Source: Valencia hispanica
Lineage: Eukaryota > Chordata > Actinopteri > Cyprinodontiformes > Valenciidae
Length of the DNA: 64,000 nucleotides
Assembly: GCA_963556495.2 (NCBI GenBank)
Contig: OY747702.1
Location: 53,345,286-53,409,285 of the forward strand
Direction of reading: 5' to 3'
In this document: positions 23,926-35,009 of the stretch, piece after piece
How positions within the stretch are numbered: position 1 is the stretch's first letter
How the letters are laid out: every line of letters begins with the position of its first letter
Program-made: the position numbers and the translations under genes
Notes under the pieces: generated by a model
Told to the model about the DNA's origin: nothing
The model's database searches: none
The model's input: the letters and a program-made list of their open reading frames with translations, nothing else

Positions 23926-24789
23926 AAGATGGATTGTGGAATGATCAAATATTCCTTTCTGTGAATGCTCAATCTTGTGAAATATTAAAGGATGCAGACT
24001 TTTTAGACCTTTATGTATGTAAATGTTGAAAAGGTTTTTTTAAATAATTTTTGTGGTGTGCTGATTCACCATAGATTGATTAATTGCGATGGTAAACATG
24101 CAAAATCCATAGAGAATCAAAAGTGTTGAAAAATCGATTTCATTATAATTAAATGAGAAAAACATAAAAGTCTGGCATGCCGCACTGTGATTTTTAGGGG
24201 ACGGACCGGTGGAAACGGTATGTTGCAGCTAGAGTTTCAGCTATGCAACGTGAAATTGACAAAATACAGCAAATATTTTGCACTTTAGTTGTGAAAGAAG
24301 CGTCTTTGTTGTTGTGTGTCATGTTAGCAGCAACATCCTCTTTTCCACGGACAGGTCCACTTTATCGGTGCTGTCCGTGGCGCGTCCTCCCCAAGCGCAG
24401 CACAGAGCAGCTCATGTTTGCCAGAAGTCAGCCAAAGTGTAGCTTGCATGAAACACGAAGGAAGTTTCCTTCATTCCATTCTGGATGCGACTAACGTGTG
24501 GCGGAGAGCATCGTACTCATAGCTGGCAGATTAGTTTCTGTGTCAAATCAACGCAAAAACTATGAAAACGCTGCAAAGTTAGAGTTCTGTGTTAAATTGA
24601 CAGCGGAAAAAAACAGACTGGAGTATCGACTTTAAGTGTCTTTGGAAGAATTATGCTTTTTATTTTCTATTACTTTGAATAGAAAATAATACTTTTTTTC
24701 TCAGAATATAATTTCAGATTTTTGTGTAATTTCTGTCCTGTATGACTTAAAATAGGAGCTATTATTATTACAATTTATTGTCTAATATA

Positions 24790-25185
24790 GATTAGATTAG
24801 AAGATTAGAAGATGAGGAGGACCTCAGGGCTGTAGAGAACGTTCATGTTTTTAAGAGCAGGCTCAAGACTCACCTTTTTAGCCTAGCTTTTAACTGATTA
24901 TTTATTAATATCTGCTTAATTACTTTGCATGTCTTATTGGATTACATTTTATCAATGTTTTACATTACATTATTCTAAATTTTATCAGTGTTAAAATTTG
25001 ATCTGTGTTTTACTATTTACTCTCATATTTATCTACTCTTTATTTTAATATTTTAACCTGTTCCTCTGTGGGAGCCCTCTGCCCTTGGAGCAGTGGTCGG
25101 CTGTAGCTGCCTGGGTGCTTTCCAGGTAGTGCTTGGGTGGAAGTGGGGGCCTCAGCCTTCCCCCCCCTGGGCGCTATTTGTGGTT
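24790..25185 (+). mobile_element. LINE 3' end, second type
   Basis: Codons read EDLRAVENVHVFKSRLKTHL then FSLAFN and a stop, the C-terminus of an L2-group LINE different from the SNSSLLNIPR family. A long AT-rich 3' part follows, with a GC-rich block at 25070-25180. Confidence 0.6.
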
Positions 25186-25849
25186 ATAAAAGACAGGATA
25201 TCACTTAGTATGGATACTTCAATTAATAGAAACTGAATGGATTTAAGAGTAGAAAGTAGCCATGGAAGGAACGAAGAAAACCACCCCAAATAATTTTACA
25301 TTTTTTTAAATTTAAGCAATAATTTGTACATGAAGCTAGAGTATATTTCATTTGAGGATGGGAAGGTAGGAGAAGAATTTTCCTGCTTTACTGAGAAAAA
25401 AAGGTAGGAGGTTACGGCAGCACAGGCTTCTGACTTAATGATGCTGGCTGAGAGCTTCTGTGTGGACTTCCTGTTTTTTTCTAAATATTCACCAATCAAC
25501 AATTCAACAAGGCAATCAATCAACATCTGTCGACATGTCCTAAATGAGGGAGGAGGTGAGGGTGACATCGGGGGGAGGCTGGAAGAAAGGATGGGGTGAT
25601 GAATGAGAGAGGACAAACAAGGGGTCAAAGGCCAGAGGAAGAAGGTCTCTGCAGCCGTTCCACTTTCAGCTCTTTAGGAAATATTCAGCACTGGACCAAC
25701 ACCTCTGGGATCTCAAATTATTTTAATCTTGAAATTGTAAAGGGAAGTTTATAATGTGCCAAATCTAGCTGATGTTTGATTAAATGTAAATAAAATAATC
25801 CACAAGTTTTGAGGCATCTCTTAATTATTTATGCTTTAGAAACAAAGGG

Positions 25850-26215
25850 AGATTGGTTCTGAGTCCTAGACCACTCAGGTCCTCTAATTCCAGTCTGCTC
25901 AACATCCCTAGAATTACAATCAAACATGGAGAAGCAGCTTTCAGTTTCTATGCTCCTCTAATTTGGACCAAACTTCCAGAAAACTGCAAAGCTTCTGAAA
26001 CACTGAGTTCTTTTAAATCACAACTAAAAACGTATGTTTAGAGCTGCCTTTGAGTAATGCTTTGATGTATCATGTTTTGTGTATGCTTCTTGCTTTATTG
26101 CTGTGTTTTACTACTATTTTTATTTTGCCCCTTAATCATGTAAAACACCTTGAATTGCCTTGTTGTTGAAAGTGTGCCATACAAATAAAATTGCCTTGCA
26201 TTGCCTAGAAAGGAT
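25850..26215 (+). mobile_element. L2-clade LINE 3' end
   Basis: Encodes SPRPLRSSNSSLLNIPRI and FSFYAPLIWTKLPENCKASE, ending KTYV with a stop before the usual FR. The tail has CACCTTGAATTGCCTTGTTG and ACAAATAAAATTGCCTTGC. Same family as 4434, 35010 and 56296. Confidence 0.8.
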
Positions 26216-26221
26216 AGTTTT

Positions 26222-26386
26222 TTTGGTGCGAAATGTGCGAATCAGCGCCAGGACAACAGCAACTGCTGACTGAAACTGGTCCGACAGTGTCACTATCCAC
26301 AGTAAAACGAGAACTACATCACCATCAGCTATAAAGTTACTCTGCCATTACTTCAAAACCATAAAAAAACCAGACTACAGTTTGTA
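26222..26386 (+). mobile_element. Older Tc1-like element, left part (host of a nested insertion)
   Basis: Reads GTCACTATCCACAGTAAAACGAG, CTACATCACCATCAG and CCAGACTACAGTTTG, the DNA-binding part of a Tc1-type transposase (STVKRELHHH-like and KNQTTVCR-like codons). It breaks off exactly at the TA where the younger element begins and continues at 28947. Confidence 0.7.
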
Positions 26387-28944
26387 GAGTGGGGCAAAAA
26401 AGTATTTGGCAGCCATTGATTGTACAAGTTCTCCCACTTAAAAAATGACAGAGGTCTGTAATTTTCATTATAGGTAGACTTCAACTGTGAGAGACACAAT
26501 GTAAAAAAAAACATCCAGGAAATCACATTATACGATTTTTTTTTTTACGTGTCCTGTCTGGCTGTGTGGTGCTCAGAATTGGTGTCTGAGTACCAAGTAG
26601 AAGCCCAACAGATTTACTATCACAAGTGGAGCATTTGCTTTAGTATTCCACTTGATATATATGTGATATATATGTGTGAAAAATCTTTATTTGAAATAAC
26701 TGTGGGTTTTTTCCTTTTGTTCCAAAGCGCCAGGGACACGGAAATGGAAAATAAAGGAGAAGAAATAAAGTAGATGAAGAGAGGAAGGAAAAAAAAAGTT
26801 AAGAGGGAGGGAGTACGCTGAAGATACAAGAAAGGAAGGGGAACAAAGAAGCCACAAGAAAACATCACAGTCTCCCTCCACACCAGCAGGACGGCAGGGA
26901 GAGGGGAAAAACAACGACAAAACAAATCAAACAATGCAAACTAAGAATTGCACAACCACAACCAGATATATGAATACAATAACAATCACTGAAAAGCTCA
27001 TGGTACAGATTATTACAAGATTTAGTAATGGTAACCTAAGCCAAAGAATGCATCTGTTAACACCTGAATCCCCTCGCCTGTGTGTATGTGTGGGTATGAG
27101 CATGCTGGTGCATGCTCAGAGCCATAGAAACCCAAAGGACCCCCATGCACAGGAGCTCCAGAGAGACCAACAAAGGGCTGACCGCAACCCCTAGAGAGGA
27201 GCGGAGCAGAGCCCCGGGAGAACAACCAGCAGCTACAATGCAGGGGCCTGGGGGCTCACTCCCGCAGACCGAAGAGCACCAAGCATGCAACCATGGTCAA
27301 CCAAACCCACCAATGAACCGACCAAGCATGAAGCACAGAACAAGAAAACCAAGTGGAGACGCCGGACCCGACCCCCGCTGAGCCACCCGACAGCTACCAC
27401 CAAACAATGCCCAAACCAGCCTTTCCAAAGAGGGGCCGGTTCGGCGCGGCATACATTCTCATCTGCACACCAAGACACAAAAAAGGACGCTGTACACTCA
27501 CTCATACTCCCCATACACACTCTATGCTCCCAGGTCCAGGTACTGATACCCAAGCAGAGCAATAAATAAGAAAATAAGTATTTAGTCAATAACAAAAGTT
27601 CCTTTCGATACTTTGTAATGTAACCTTGGATGGCAATTACAGAGGTCAAACGTTTCCTGTTGGTCTTCACCAGTTTTGCGCATACTGTAGCTGGTATTTT
27701 GGCCCATTCCTCCATTCAGATCTTCTCCAGAGCTGTGATGTTTTGGGGCTGTGGCTGGGCAACACAGACTTTCAACTCCCTCCACCAAATCTCTGTTGGA
27801 TTGAGGTTTGGAGACTGGCTAGGCCACTCTAAACCTTGTAATGCTTTTTACATAGCCACTTCTTCATTGCCCAGGCGGTGTGTTTGGGATCATTGTCATG
27901 CTGGAAGATCCAGCCACGTTTCATCTTCAATGCTCTCACTGATGGAAGAAGGTTTTTGCCCAAAATCTCACGATACATGGCCCCATTCATAATTTCCTTA
28001 AAATGGATCAGTCGTCATGTCCCTTTTGCAGAAAAGTGGGCCCAGAGCGCAATGTTTCCACCCCCATGCTTCACAATGGGTATGGTGTTCTTGGGATGCA
28101 ACTCAGCATTCTTCCCCCTCCAAACACAGTGAATGGCATTTATTCCTAAGAGCTCTTTTTTACTCTCATCTGACCACATGGCATTTTCCAGATGGTCTCT
28201 GGCAAACTTTAGACGGGCCTGGACATGTCCTGGCTCAAGTAGGGAGACCTTTTGACAGTAACAGTAACCTAACTAACAGTAAACTTTGTTACAGTGGTCC
28301 CAGCTCTCTTGAGGTCATTGACCAGTTCCCCCCAGGTAGTTCTGAGCTGTTTCCCCACCGTTCTCAAGATCATGCATATCTCACGAGGTGAAATCATGTA
28401 TGGAGCCCCAGGTCGAGGGAAATTATCAGTGTTCTTGTATTTATATATTTTTTTATAATTGCTCCAACAGTTGATCTCTTCTCACCAAGCTGCTTGCCTA
28501 TTGTAGATTGGCTCATCCCAGTCTTGTGCAGGTGTAAAATCTTTTCCTTGGTGTCCTCAGACAGCTCTCTGGTCTTGGCCATGGTGGAGGTTGGAGTCTG
28601 ACTGTTTGAAGGTGTGGACAGGTGTCTTTTATACAGATGATGAGTTCAAAGAGGTGCTATTAATACAGGTAACAAGTGGAGGATATAGGAGATTCTTAAA
28701 GAAGAAGTAATAGGTCTGATTGCCGGAATTCTTGCTTGTTTGTAGGTGCTAATACTAAATACTCTGCACTATTATACAAATAAATTCTTTAAAAATCATA
28801 CAATGTGATTTCCTTGATTTTTGTTTTTACATTCTGTCTCTCACAGTTGAAGTGTACTCATGATGAAAATTATTGACCTCTGTCATCTTCATAAGTGGGA
28901 CAACTTGCAATATCGTTGGCTGCCAAATAATTTTTGTCCCACTG
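26387..28944 (-). mobile_element. Tc1-like element with long inverted repeats, nested
   Basis: 2558 bp between TA dinucleotides (26385-26386, 28945-28946). Terminal inverted repeats of about 150-165 bp: left GTGGGGCAAAAAAGTATTTG, right reversed CAGTGGGACAAAAATTATTTG; both contain CTTCAACTGTGAGAGACA and AAATCACATT(A/G)TA. The transposase is on the minus strand at about 27560-28585. Some 1 kb at 26560-27555 is extra compared with ordinary Tc1 elements and may be another insertion. A solo end of the same family is at 5912. Confidence 0.85.
27560..28585 (-). pseudogene. Tc1-type transposase, disrupted
   Basis: The start at 28582 gives [20 protein letters not shown] and [20 protein letters not shown], the paired-like helix-turn-helix of Tc1 transposases, then frameshifts after about 45 residues. 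The middle is broken. The C-terminal end reads [20 protein letters not shown] and [16 protein letters not shown] in the frame that includes 27715-27560. The DDE catalytic core region is present only as frameshifted sequence. Neighbouring open frames on the plus strand at 27626-28391 are shadows. Not a functional gene. Confidence 0.8.
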
Positions 28945-29505
28945 TATATTTGTAGAAAAACAGGGAAGCTTTGAAGCCTCAGAACACCATTCCAACTGGG
29001 AAGTACAGGGGCAGCAGCATCATGTTGTGAGGCTGTTTTGCCGCAAAAGCGACTGGTGGACTTCACAAAATAGACGGCATCATGAGAAAAGAAAATGATG
29101 TGGACATATTGAAGCCACATCTGAAGACTTGAGCCAGGAAATTGAAGCTTGGCCACAAATGGGAATTCCAATTGACATCGACACCAAGCTGACCTCCAAA
29201 TTAGTTACAAAAGGGCTTAAGGACAACAAAGTCAAAGTATTGGACTGGCCATCACAAAGCCTCAATCTCAATCCCATAGAAAATGTGTGGCCGGCACCGC
29301 AAAGGTGAGTGCGAGCAAGAAGTAAAGTTTTTAGTACAAACCTGACCCAGTTCCACCAGTTCTGTCAAGAGGAATGGGTCAAGAATCCAGTAAACTATTG
29401 TAGAACGCTTGTGGAAGGATACGTGACTCATTTGTTCCAAAGGAAACAGTTTTGGGGCAATTCAACCCAATATTAAGGAAGTGTATGTATACTTCTGACT
29501 GTGAT
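28945..29505 (+). mobile_element. Older Tc1-like element, right part (host of a nested insertion)
   Basis: Continues in the same strand as 26222-26386: GAACACCATTCCAACTGGGA, GGCAGCAGCATCATGTTGTG, CTTCACAAAATAGACGGCAT, then TGGACTGGCCATCACAAAGC and CTCAATCTCAATCCCATAGA (WPSQSLNLNPIE). It ends with GAAGTGTATGTATACTTCTG. About 100 bases of transposase expected between the two halves appear to be missing. Confidence 0.75.
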
Positions 29506-29516
29506 GAATGATAAAT

Positions 29517-29640
29517 GGTCTGTACTTGTATAGCGCTTTATTTAGTCCTTGAGGACCCCAATGCGCTTCACACTACATTCAGTCATTCAGTCATTCACGC
29601 ACACATTCACACACTGGTGATGGCAAGCTACATTTTATTA
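29517..29640. repeat. Truncated fish repeat (head only)
   Basis: Reads CTGTACTTGTATAGCGCTTTA and CACATTCACACACTGGTGATGGC, the head of the repeat seen in full at 15017-15340. It stops before the tRNA-like end. Confidence 0.6.
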
Positions 29641-30413
29641 TGAAAGTAATCAAATAATATACGTAACAATTCTCTCTCTTTTTTTCCAGACATTTCAAAA
29701 ATCTAAAGAATATTCTAACCTTTATTGATATAAAACAAAACAAAAATCTTCTCTGATTTGGTGTTTGAGAGTAAGTGTATGTAGGTATCTGATTTTAACT
29801 GTAAGAACCTAACCCTTCACAGATGGCGGTTCACACTTCATTTTATTAATTTAATAATATTTTCCAACAGTAAACATTTTTACCACCCTCCTGTCACAAA
29901 AGTCAACGTATAGTAGAGTACAAGGGTCATTTCTATGCTGGTATTCAGATTTAGTTCATTTTCCTTTGGTGAACTGCAGTTTTTCTTTCATCTCTACATA
30001 GATGTGGAGGGAGAATGTTTTATATTAAACTGCAATCAATTCAACAAATTAGATGACTGAATGTCTATTACCTAATTAAGAGAAATGCAACACAATTTGC
30101 ATGAATGATGTTAAAGTGCAAACGCAAACTCTTTTGAGATAGCACGACAAATCATCAGTCCTCAGACTAATGGCTGACTCATATGCACAGTTTTGGCAGA
30201 ACATTCAATCAGGAAAACGATATGCAGAGGCACATCTGTGAAACATTATGTTTTCATTTTTATGTATCCCATTAAATAAGAGAAAAACAGCAAGGTTTGG
30301 TACCATCTTTGATTTGAACTGATCAGGAATTCAGCAAAGTAATTTGATAAGTTTGGTCAGCACAAAGCAATGAGAAAAAAAAAAAAACCTTTAATTTAAT
30401 GTTGAAAACTCAC
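29641..30413. other. AFG2A intron near the Walker A exon
   Basis: AT-rich, no element recognised. A poly-A/T tract lies 25-45 bases beyond the exon donor. Confidence 0.45.
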
Positions 30414-30623
30414 TTTAATAGCCAGAAAGTTGAGCCCACTTTCATTAGCTAGGGCCTTGGCTATCATGGTTTTGGAGCAGCCTGGGGGTCCATAGAGCAG
30501 GACTCCTTTTGGTGGTTGGATCCCCATGCGGGTGAAGGCCTCGGGGTACTTCAGGGGCCACTCCACGGCTTGCTTCAGTTTCAGCTTTACCTCTGCCATC
30601 CCACCAACATCTGACCAGCGTAT
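30414..30623 (-). CDS. afg2a: AFG2A exon: start of second AAA+ domain with Walker A
   Basis: 210 bp, exactly 70 codons, phase 0 at both ends. Acceptor TTTCCAG then ATACGCTGG; donor ATTAAA then GTGAGT. The product begins IRWSDVGG, the usual entry into a VCP-type AAA+ core, followed by a helix ([19 protein letters not shown]) and strand [16 protein letters not shown]. The P-loop has Cys-Ser where most AAA+ proteins have Thr-Gly, a feature known in AFG2-type second domains, so it is not a defect. The exon closes with [15 protein letters not shown]. An in-frame methionine lies 27 bases upstream in the intron but is not a start, because the acceptor and homology fix the exon edge. Confidence 0.96.
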
Positions 30624-30801
30624 CTGGAAAGTTGAAGCAATGGGAAACAATCCTGTTTCAATAAAATTTAAGATGAGCTGATATTCTCTTCTAGGCTGAT
30701 CTTGCAGTTCTGTTGCTGAAGTTAATCAAAATGTAATATAGAAAATGGAGGAAAACTATTTAGCGAGAAGAAAAAGAGGAAAAGAAAGTCTGTTTAAATA
30801 G

Positions 30802-31554
30802 TAGGGGTGTAACAGTACATGTATTCATATTTTCCTTGTCGGTTCGGTACGGAAATGTACTCAATGAATACAGCTGTTTTCTACCTGAACACATGCGGAA
30901 TGTTTATGTGCGGAACTGATGCAGCTACAGTAGAAAATAAAAGATGGATCGAACCAGAACTTTGTCAACAAACGCATCTTTCAGCAGCAATAAGGTCCAT
31001 AACATGCTCTGCACTGAACTGAATGACTCACCTGAAACAATGTCAAGCTGAATGTGAACATCACTGATACTAGAGAAAAACCAGCTGACAGCCACATGGA
31101 TACCAGTAGCATCCAATCAGCCCAAACTCCTAGCTGGGAGATTAGGTTGTTGAAATATCAAAACAACTCCAAAGTGATCTAAGTATGTTTTATTCTCAAA
31201 TCTGGGCAAAGTTTACTTAAAAAATTTCTAAACATTAACACTGACTGTTTTCAAGTGGTTATCTTGTTTTCTACTCTGGCTATGTCTGCTTGTTCTGTTT
31301 TATTTATTCTTTAAAAATCCAATCAAATTCCCGGTCAGTTCTATACTTTCAATTTTAAGTAATAGAACATAATAAAATCAAATTAATTTCAGGAATTGAA
31401 AGGAAGAAAATCAGGGAAAAGGTTGTTTGCTTAATGATGAAGTAATAAGAATGTGTGCACATTTGTATTTATTTTTCTTGATTTTCTGCACCGAATCGTG
31501 ACTTTAAACCCAAATATATACCGAACCGTGGTTTTTGTGTACCATTACACCCTA
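30802..31554 (+). mobile_element. hAT family, copy C
   Basis: 753 bp, ends TAGGGGTGTAACAGTACATG and TGTGTACCATTACACCCTA. Target duplication TTAAATAG (30794-30801) and TTAAAAAG (31555-31562), one change. Same orientation as copies A and D, opposite to B, E and F. The internal GTGGTTATCTTGTTTTCTAC is the reverse complement of the GTAGAAAACAATATAACCAC phrase of copy B. No coding capacity. Confidence 0.85.
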
Positions 31555-31562
31555 TTAAAAAG

Positions 31563-33229
31563 TAATAAGAAAATAACATCTAGAACATGGTAAACATCAG
31601 TAAATTCAAACAAAACAGCCAGGTGTTGTGTGTGCAGAAGCAGATGTGGAAGAGAGCAGTTTTTTTCCACAGAATCAGAATCCAGCGAGTTCACTGAGGT
31701 CAAAAACATGCAATCAAGAAAACAAACGTTTAATATTGGAGGAAGGTAGCAGGACGAGGTCAAGCTTTAATAAATAGTCTTCATTCCAGTAACGTGCTGA
31801 AACTGACTCCAGTCCTTCATGCACAACTAATCTGTGGCAGTTCGAAGCAAACACATCACCAACAATAAATGCAACGGACCAAACTAATTATGATTGCGCA
31901 CAGAGATGTTCTAAAGTAACCCATAAAAGGCCCTCTTTTAAATTTCGGATCACATGAGTAAACTGAAAAGAATCTCAAGTTCCTCCAAGCGTTGGCCGGA
32001 TGGAGCACAGGAGAAATGTAAAAGCATATTTGGAGGGAGATGGAGGAACTGAGGGCTTGGGCTGAATCGGGACAGAGTGAAGAACAACAGAGCGAGTCTG
32101 CCAACACCTGTCTGTCTGACAGATGGAAGGAAGGAGGCAGGGAGGAAGGGAAGGAGAGAGTCCGACAGAGAACAACCGGAAGAGATAAAGCAGATAAGGA
32201 GAGAGCTTCATCCAAAACCAGCTAATGTCTCTTTTTACCCTTCCCATCTCTCATATTCCTCCTTCTTTGCTTTCCGTACTGTTCGGTTTTGCCCCGTTCA
32301 CAGTTGTTTTAACCTCCTCCTCTACATTCAACCCATCCATTCAGTCTCTCTGCTCCACATCCCGTTTGATCTGCCCTCATATCCTTTCTGCTCCTCTGTT
32401 TGTTACCTGTTGTATCTCAGCATCACTGCATCTCTGTCCTCCCACACTTGGCTTTATCTTATTACATGCGCAACGGAAGGAATCAGGTTTGGCAGGAGAG
32501 TCAGAGAGGCAGTCTAAGAAGGTCAGCAATCAGATAGTTTCCCTTAAATGGATCTTTAATTATTCATTGAGAACTTTTTTCTTCTTCAGTTTAAGTCAGA
32601 ACAAAATGAAATCCAGGTGGAAAACCCAGATCTGTCATATCTTCTGGTTAGATTTACAGCACATGCATACTATAGCTTTAACCCTCTGGGGTCCCTTCAT
32701 TTTTATTAACTTGGTATTTTAACAAGTTAATTTGTTGAGTGAATCATACTGACTGTAATGTAGTTTTAAAATGTTGCTGGCTCTTATAAATAAGATTACG
32801 AGTCTCATAGAGATTCATCTGTATAAATTAAAGCAAAATAAAATAAAGAAATTTTATACTCCTCCTGTGTCCCTTGAACATTAAAACAAAAGCTCCTTTA
32901 TAGACTGCCATTAAAATAAAATATATAACAATATTTGTTTGAATCTTGATGCCTTTAATGCCAGCTTTAGTAATAAAGGTTTCTCTTGTTTTTAAACCCT
33001 ATAAAAGTTGATTTATTTCCGATCCCAGATTCGGATGCCATTCATCCGGGCCAAAAAGTATCAAAGTTGGCAGCATTATTCTTTTTGTGTGCAAAGTTGA
33101 GAGTAAATAAATTGCTTGTCAGAACAAAACAAAAAAACATGGTTGCCAGAGAAATATTAAATACACTTTTTTTCCTGTTTTTTTATTAAACGCCAATGAA
33201 TAATTGCAGTTTGCACCAAATATTCATAG
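31563..33229. other. AFG2A intron without identified elements
   Basis: Open frames of 119-165 codons at 31856-32722 on both strands overlap purine/pyrimidine-biased sequence (AGGAAGGAAGGAGG-type runs near 32125). Their composition is low-complexity and no domain is visible. Confidence 0.45.
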
Positions 33230-33880
33230 TAGGGAGGAACGGTAGGCCTACATGTATTCATATTCTGATTTTCCATTACTGCCCTGTTGGTTCAGTTCGC
33301 TCGTGTACCGAACGAATAGAGCTGTTTTCTACCTGAACACATGCAGAATGTTTATGTGCCTAACTCAGAGAGCAGTGCAACTTTAAAAAATGACACCAAA
33401 ACCAAACAGAAAGGACTCCCAGCTATCACTAAACTCTGCAATTTGGGAACATTAATGGTTTCTCATGCAGCTACAGTAGGAAAAAAGAAAGATAGACCGA
33501 ACCAAAACTGTGTCAACACACGCATCTTTCAACAGCAATAAGATCCATAACACGCTCTGCACTGAACTGAATGACTTACCTGAAACAATGCCAAGCTGAA
33601 TGTAAACATCACTGATACTAGAGAAAAACCAGCTGATGTCCAACATGGCTACCAGTAGCATCTAATCAGCCCAAACTGGTTATACTGTTTTCTATTCAGA
33701 CTATGTCTGCTTGTACTATTGACAAAATAGAAATAGTGAATAGAAAGAATAGATGAAGAGAAAGGAAGGAATTCAGGGAAAAGTTTCTTTGCTTAATGCT
33801 GAAGTAAGTACATTTGTATTTATTTTTCTAGATTAAAATGTAATGAAATATGACTTTAATTTTTTTTACAGTTACAGTTG
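33230..33880 (+). mobile_element. hAT family, copy D, right end decayed
   Basis: Left end TAGGGAGGAACGGTAGG, then ACCTGAACACATGCAGAATG, CATCACTGATACTAGAGAAA and GACTATGTCTGCTTGTAC, in the order of copy C. The right terminal repeat is not recognisable, so the end coordinate is approximate and no target duplication could be confirmed. Confidence 0.7.
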
Positions 33881-33957
33881 TTTATTTAAGTCTGAATACC
33901 TTAAATTCCAGTTTTAGGTTTACTTTCTCATTACTTATTTTCTGCACCACTTATATT

Positions 33958-34390
33958 CAAATCAAATCAAACTTTATTTATAAAGCGCTTTTCATACAAG
34001 AAGTTGCATCACAAAGTGCTTTACAGATTAAAATGACCCCACATAAAACCACCTTCCCTTCCATCCCCCACAGATTTAAAAGCATGGTCACAGTTATACC
34101 CCCCTCCCCCCAACCTATCTCCCATGCACACACACAGTTAAAAGCAACAGTGAAAAAGGGCATTGGGCCGAGTGTAGATGAACCATGCAAGGAAACGCCA
34201 TCAGAGGAGCCATCTGCCCTGGCAGCGGTAGACTAACAGCAGCAGCCGAGGCACCGACACAGGGCACCCAGTGGAGGCAAGGCCAAGACCCCCACCTCCA
34301 CCCAAGCTCCACCTGGAGAGCACCCAGGGAGCCACAGCCGACCACCGCTCCCGGGGCAGAGGGCTCCCACAGAGGAAACACTGGAAGTTC
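33958..34390. repeat. Fish interspersed repeat with ATCAA tail
   Basis: Starts with an AATCAAATCAAA microsatellite and CTTTATTTATAAAGCGCTTT, then a C-rich block and GCAGCAGCCGAGGCACCGAC. The start looks like an antisense retroelement tail, and the GC-rich body has no coding support although several frames stay open over it. Confidence 0.5.
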
Positions 34391-34397
34391 AACCCAT

Positions 34398-34998
34398 TCA
34401 ACCCATGTCTATTCGAGGTTCAGTATTTGTGGGTTTTTTATGTGGAAAGTAAAACAAAATTATTCACATGTTTTTGTAGAGCATATCTAAAATATTTGAA
34501 GGAAAATGCAGCCTAGGAAGCTAGAATGCTTGGGAACAATGTTACCTAACATGCTACTAGTTGCCGTTTGCAAAGCAGCCAATCCAGGAGCACCATTCAA
34601 TTTGTCAGGTGTCCCTGTATGGACACACGCAGACGGAGGTAAGCAGTTTATAGAAGTTTATTGAAGTGATGCTGGCAGGCAGGGAATGACGATGAGTGTA
34701 GGCGATAGGACACCAGACTGACGTGAAACGAGCAAGGAGGAAACAGTAGGAACCGACGCAGAGTAAGAGGGAGTGAAGGGCTTAAATACACAGAGAGAAT
34801 GATGATCAGGTGGTGACTGGGATTGACACAGGTGCAGACAATGCGTAAAACAGGGAGTGAGCAGGACAAAGTGCTGATGGTTCTGACACATTTTCCATGC
34901 AGCTGATTGGCTGCACCCCTAAAAGCCGAGATGATGAAGACCATGGACGGTTTTCACTGTGCGAATGAATGCATATTAAGGAATATTTGGTATTTGAA
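34398..34998. repeat. Interspersed repeat R, copy 2, interrupted by a solo LTR
   Basis: Matches copy 1 at 22600-22930 through AGAGCATATCTAAAATATT, AAAGCAGCCAATCCAGGAGC and GCTGATTGGCTG. The LTR at 34603-34888 is inserted between the last two phrases. Confidence 0.65.
34603..34888 (-). mobile_element. Solo LTR of a retroelement
   Basis: 286 bp. On the minus strand it begins TGTCAGAACCATCAGC and ends GGGACACCTGACA, so it has TG...CA ends. It contains a TATA-like GTGTATTTAAGCCC and, downstream, a polyadenylation signal in TTCAATAAACTTC, the right order for a promoter-R-U5 unit. Flanks CAATT (34598-34602) and CATTT (34889-34893) form a 5-bp target duplication with one change. The empty site is visible in copy 1 of the host repeat (CCATTCATTTTCC near 22785). 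No internal gene remains. A gypsy- or ERV-type origin cannot be separated. Confidence 0.85.
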
Positions 34999-35009
34999 CT
35001 ATTAAAGGC

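Noticed and set aside
27233..27715. 160-codon minus-strand frame as a gene
   Set aside because: Its first 50 residues are the C-terminus of a broken Tc1 transposase; the rest reads on into the element's spacer.
32077..32722. Open frames of 146 and 165 codons
   Set aside because: They overlap each other in different frames in pyrimidine-rich low-complexity sequence, with no domain or splice support.
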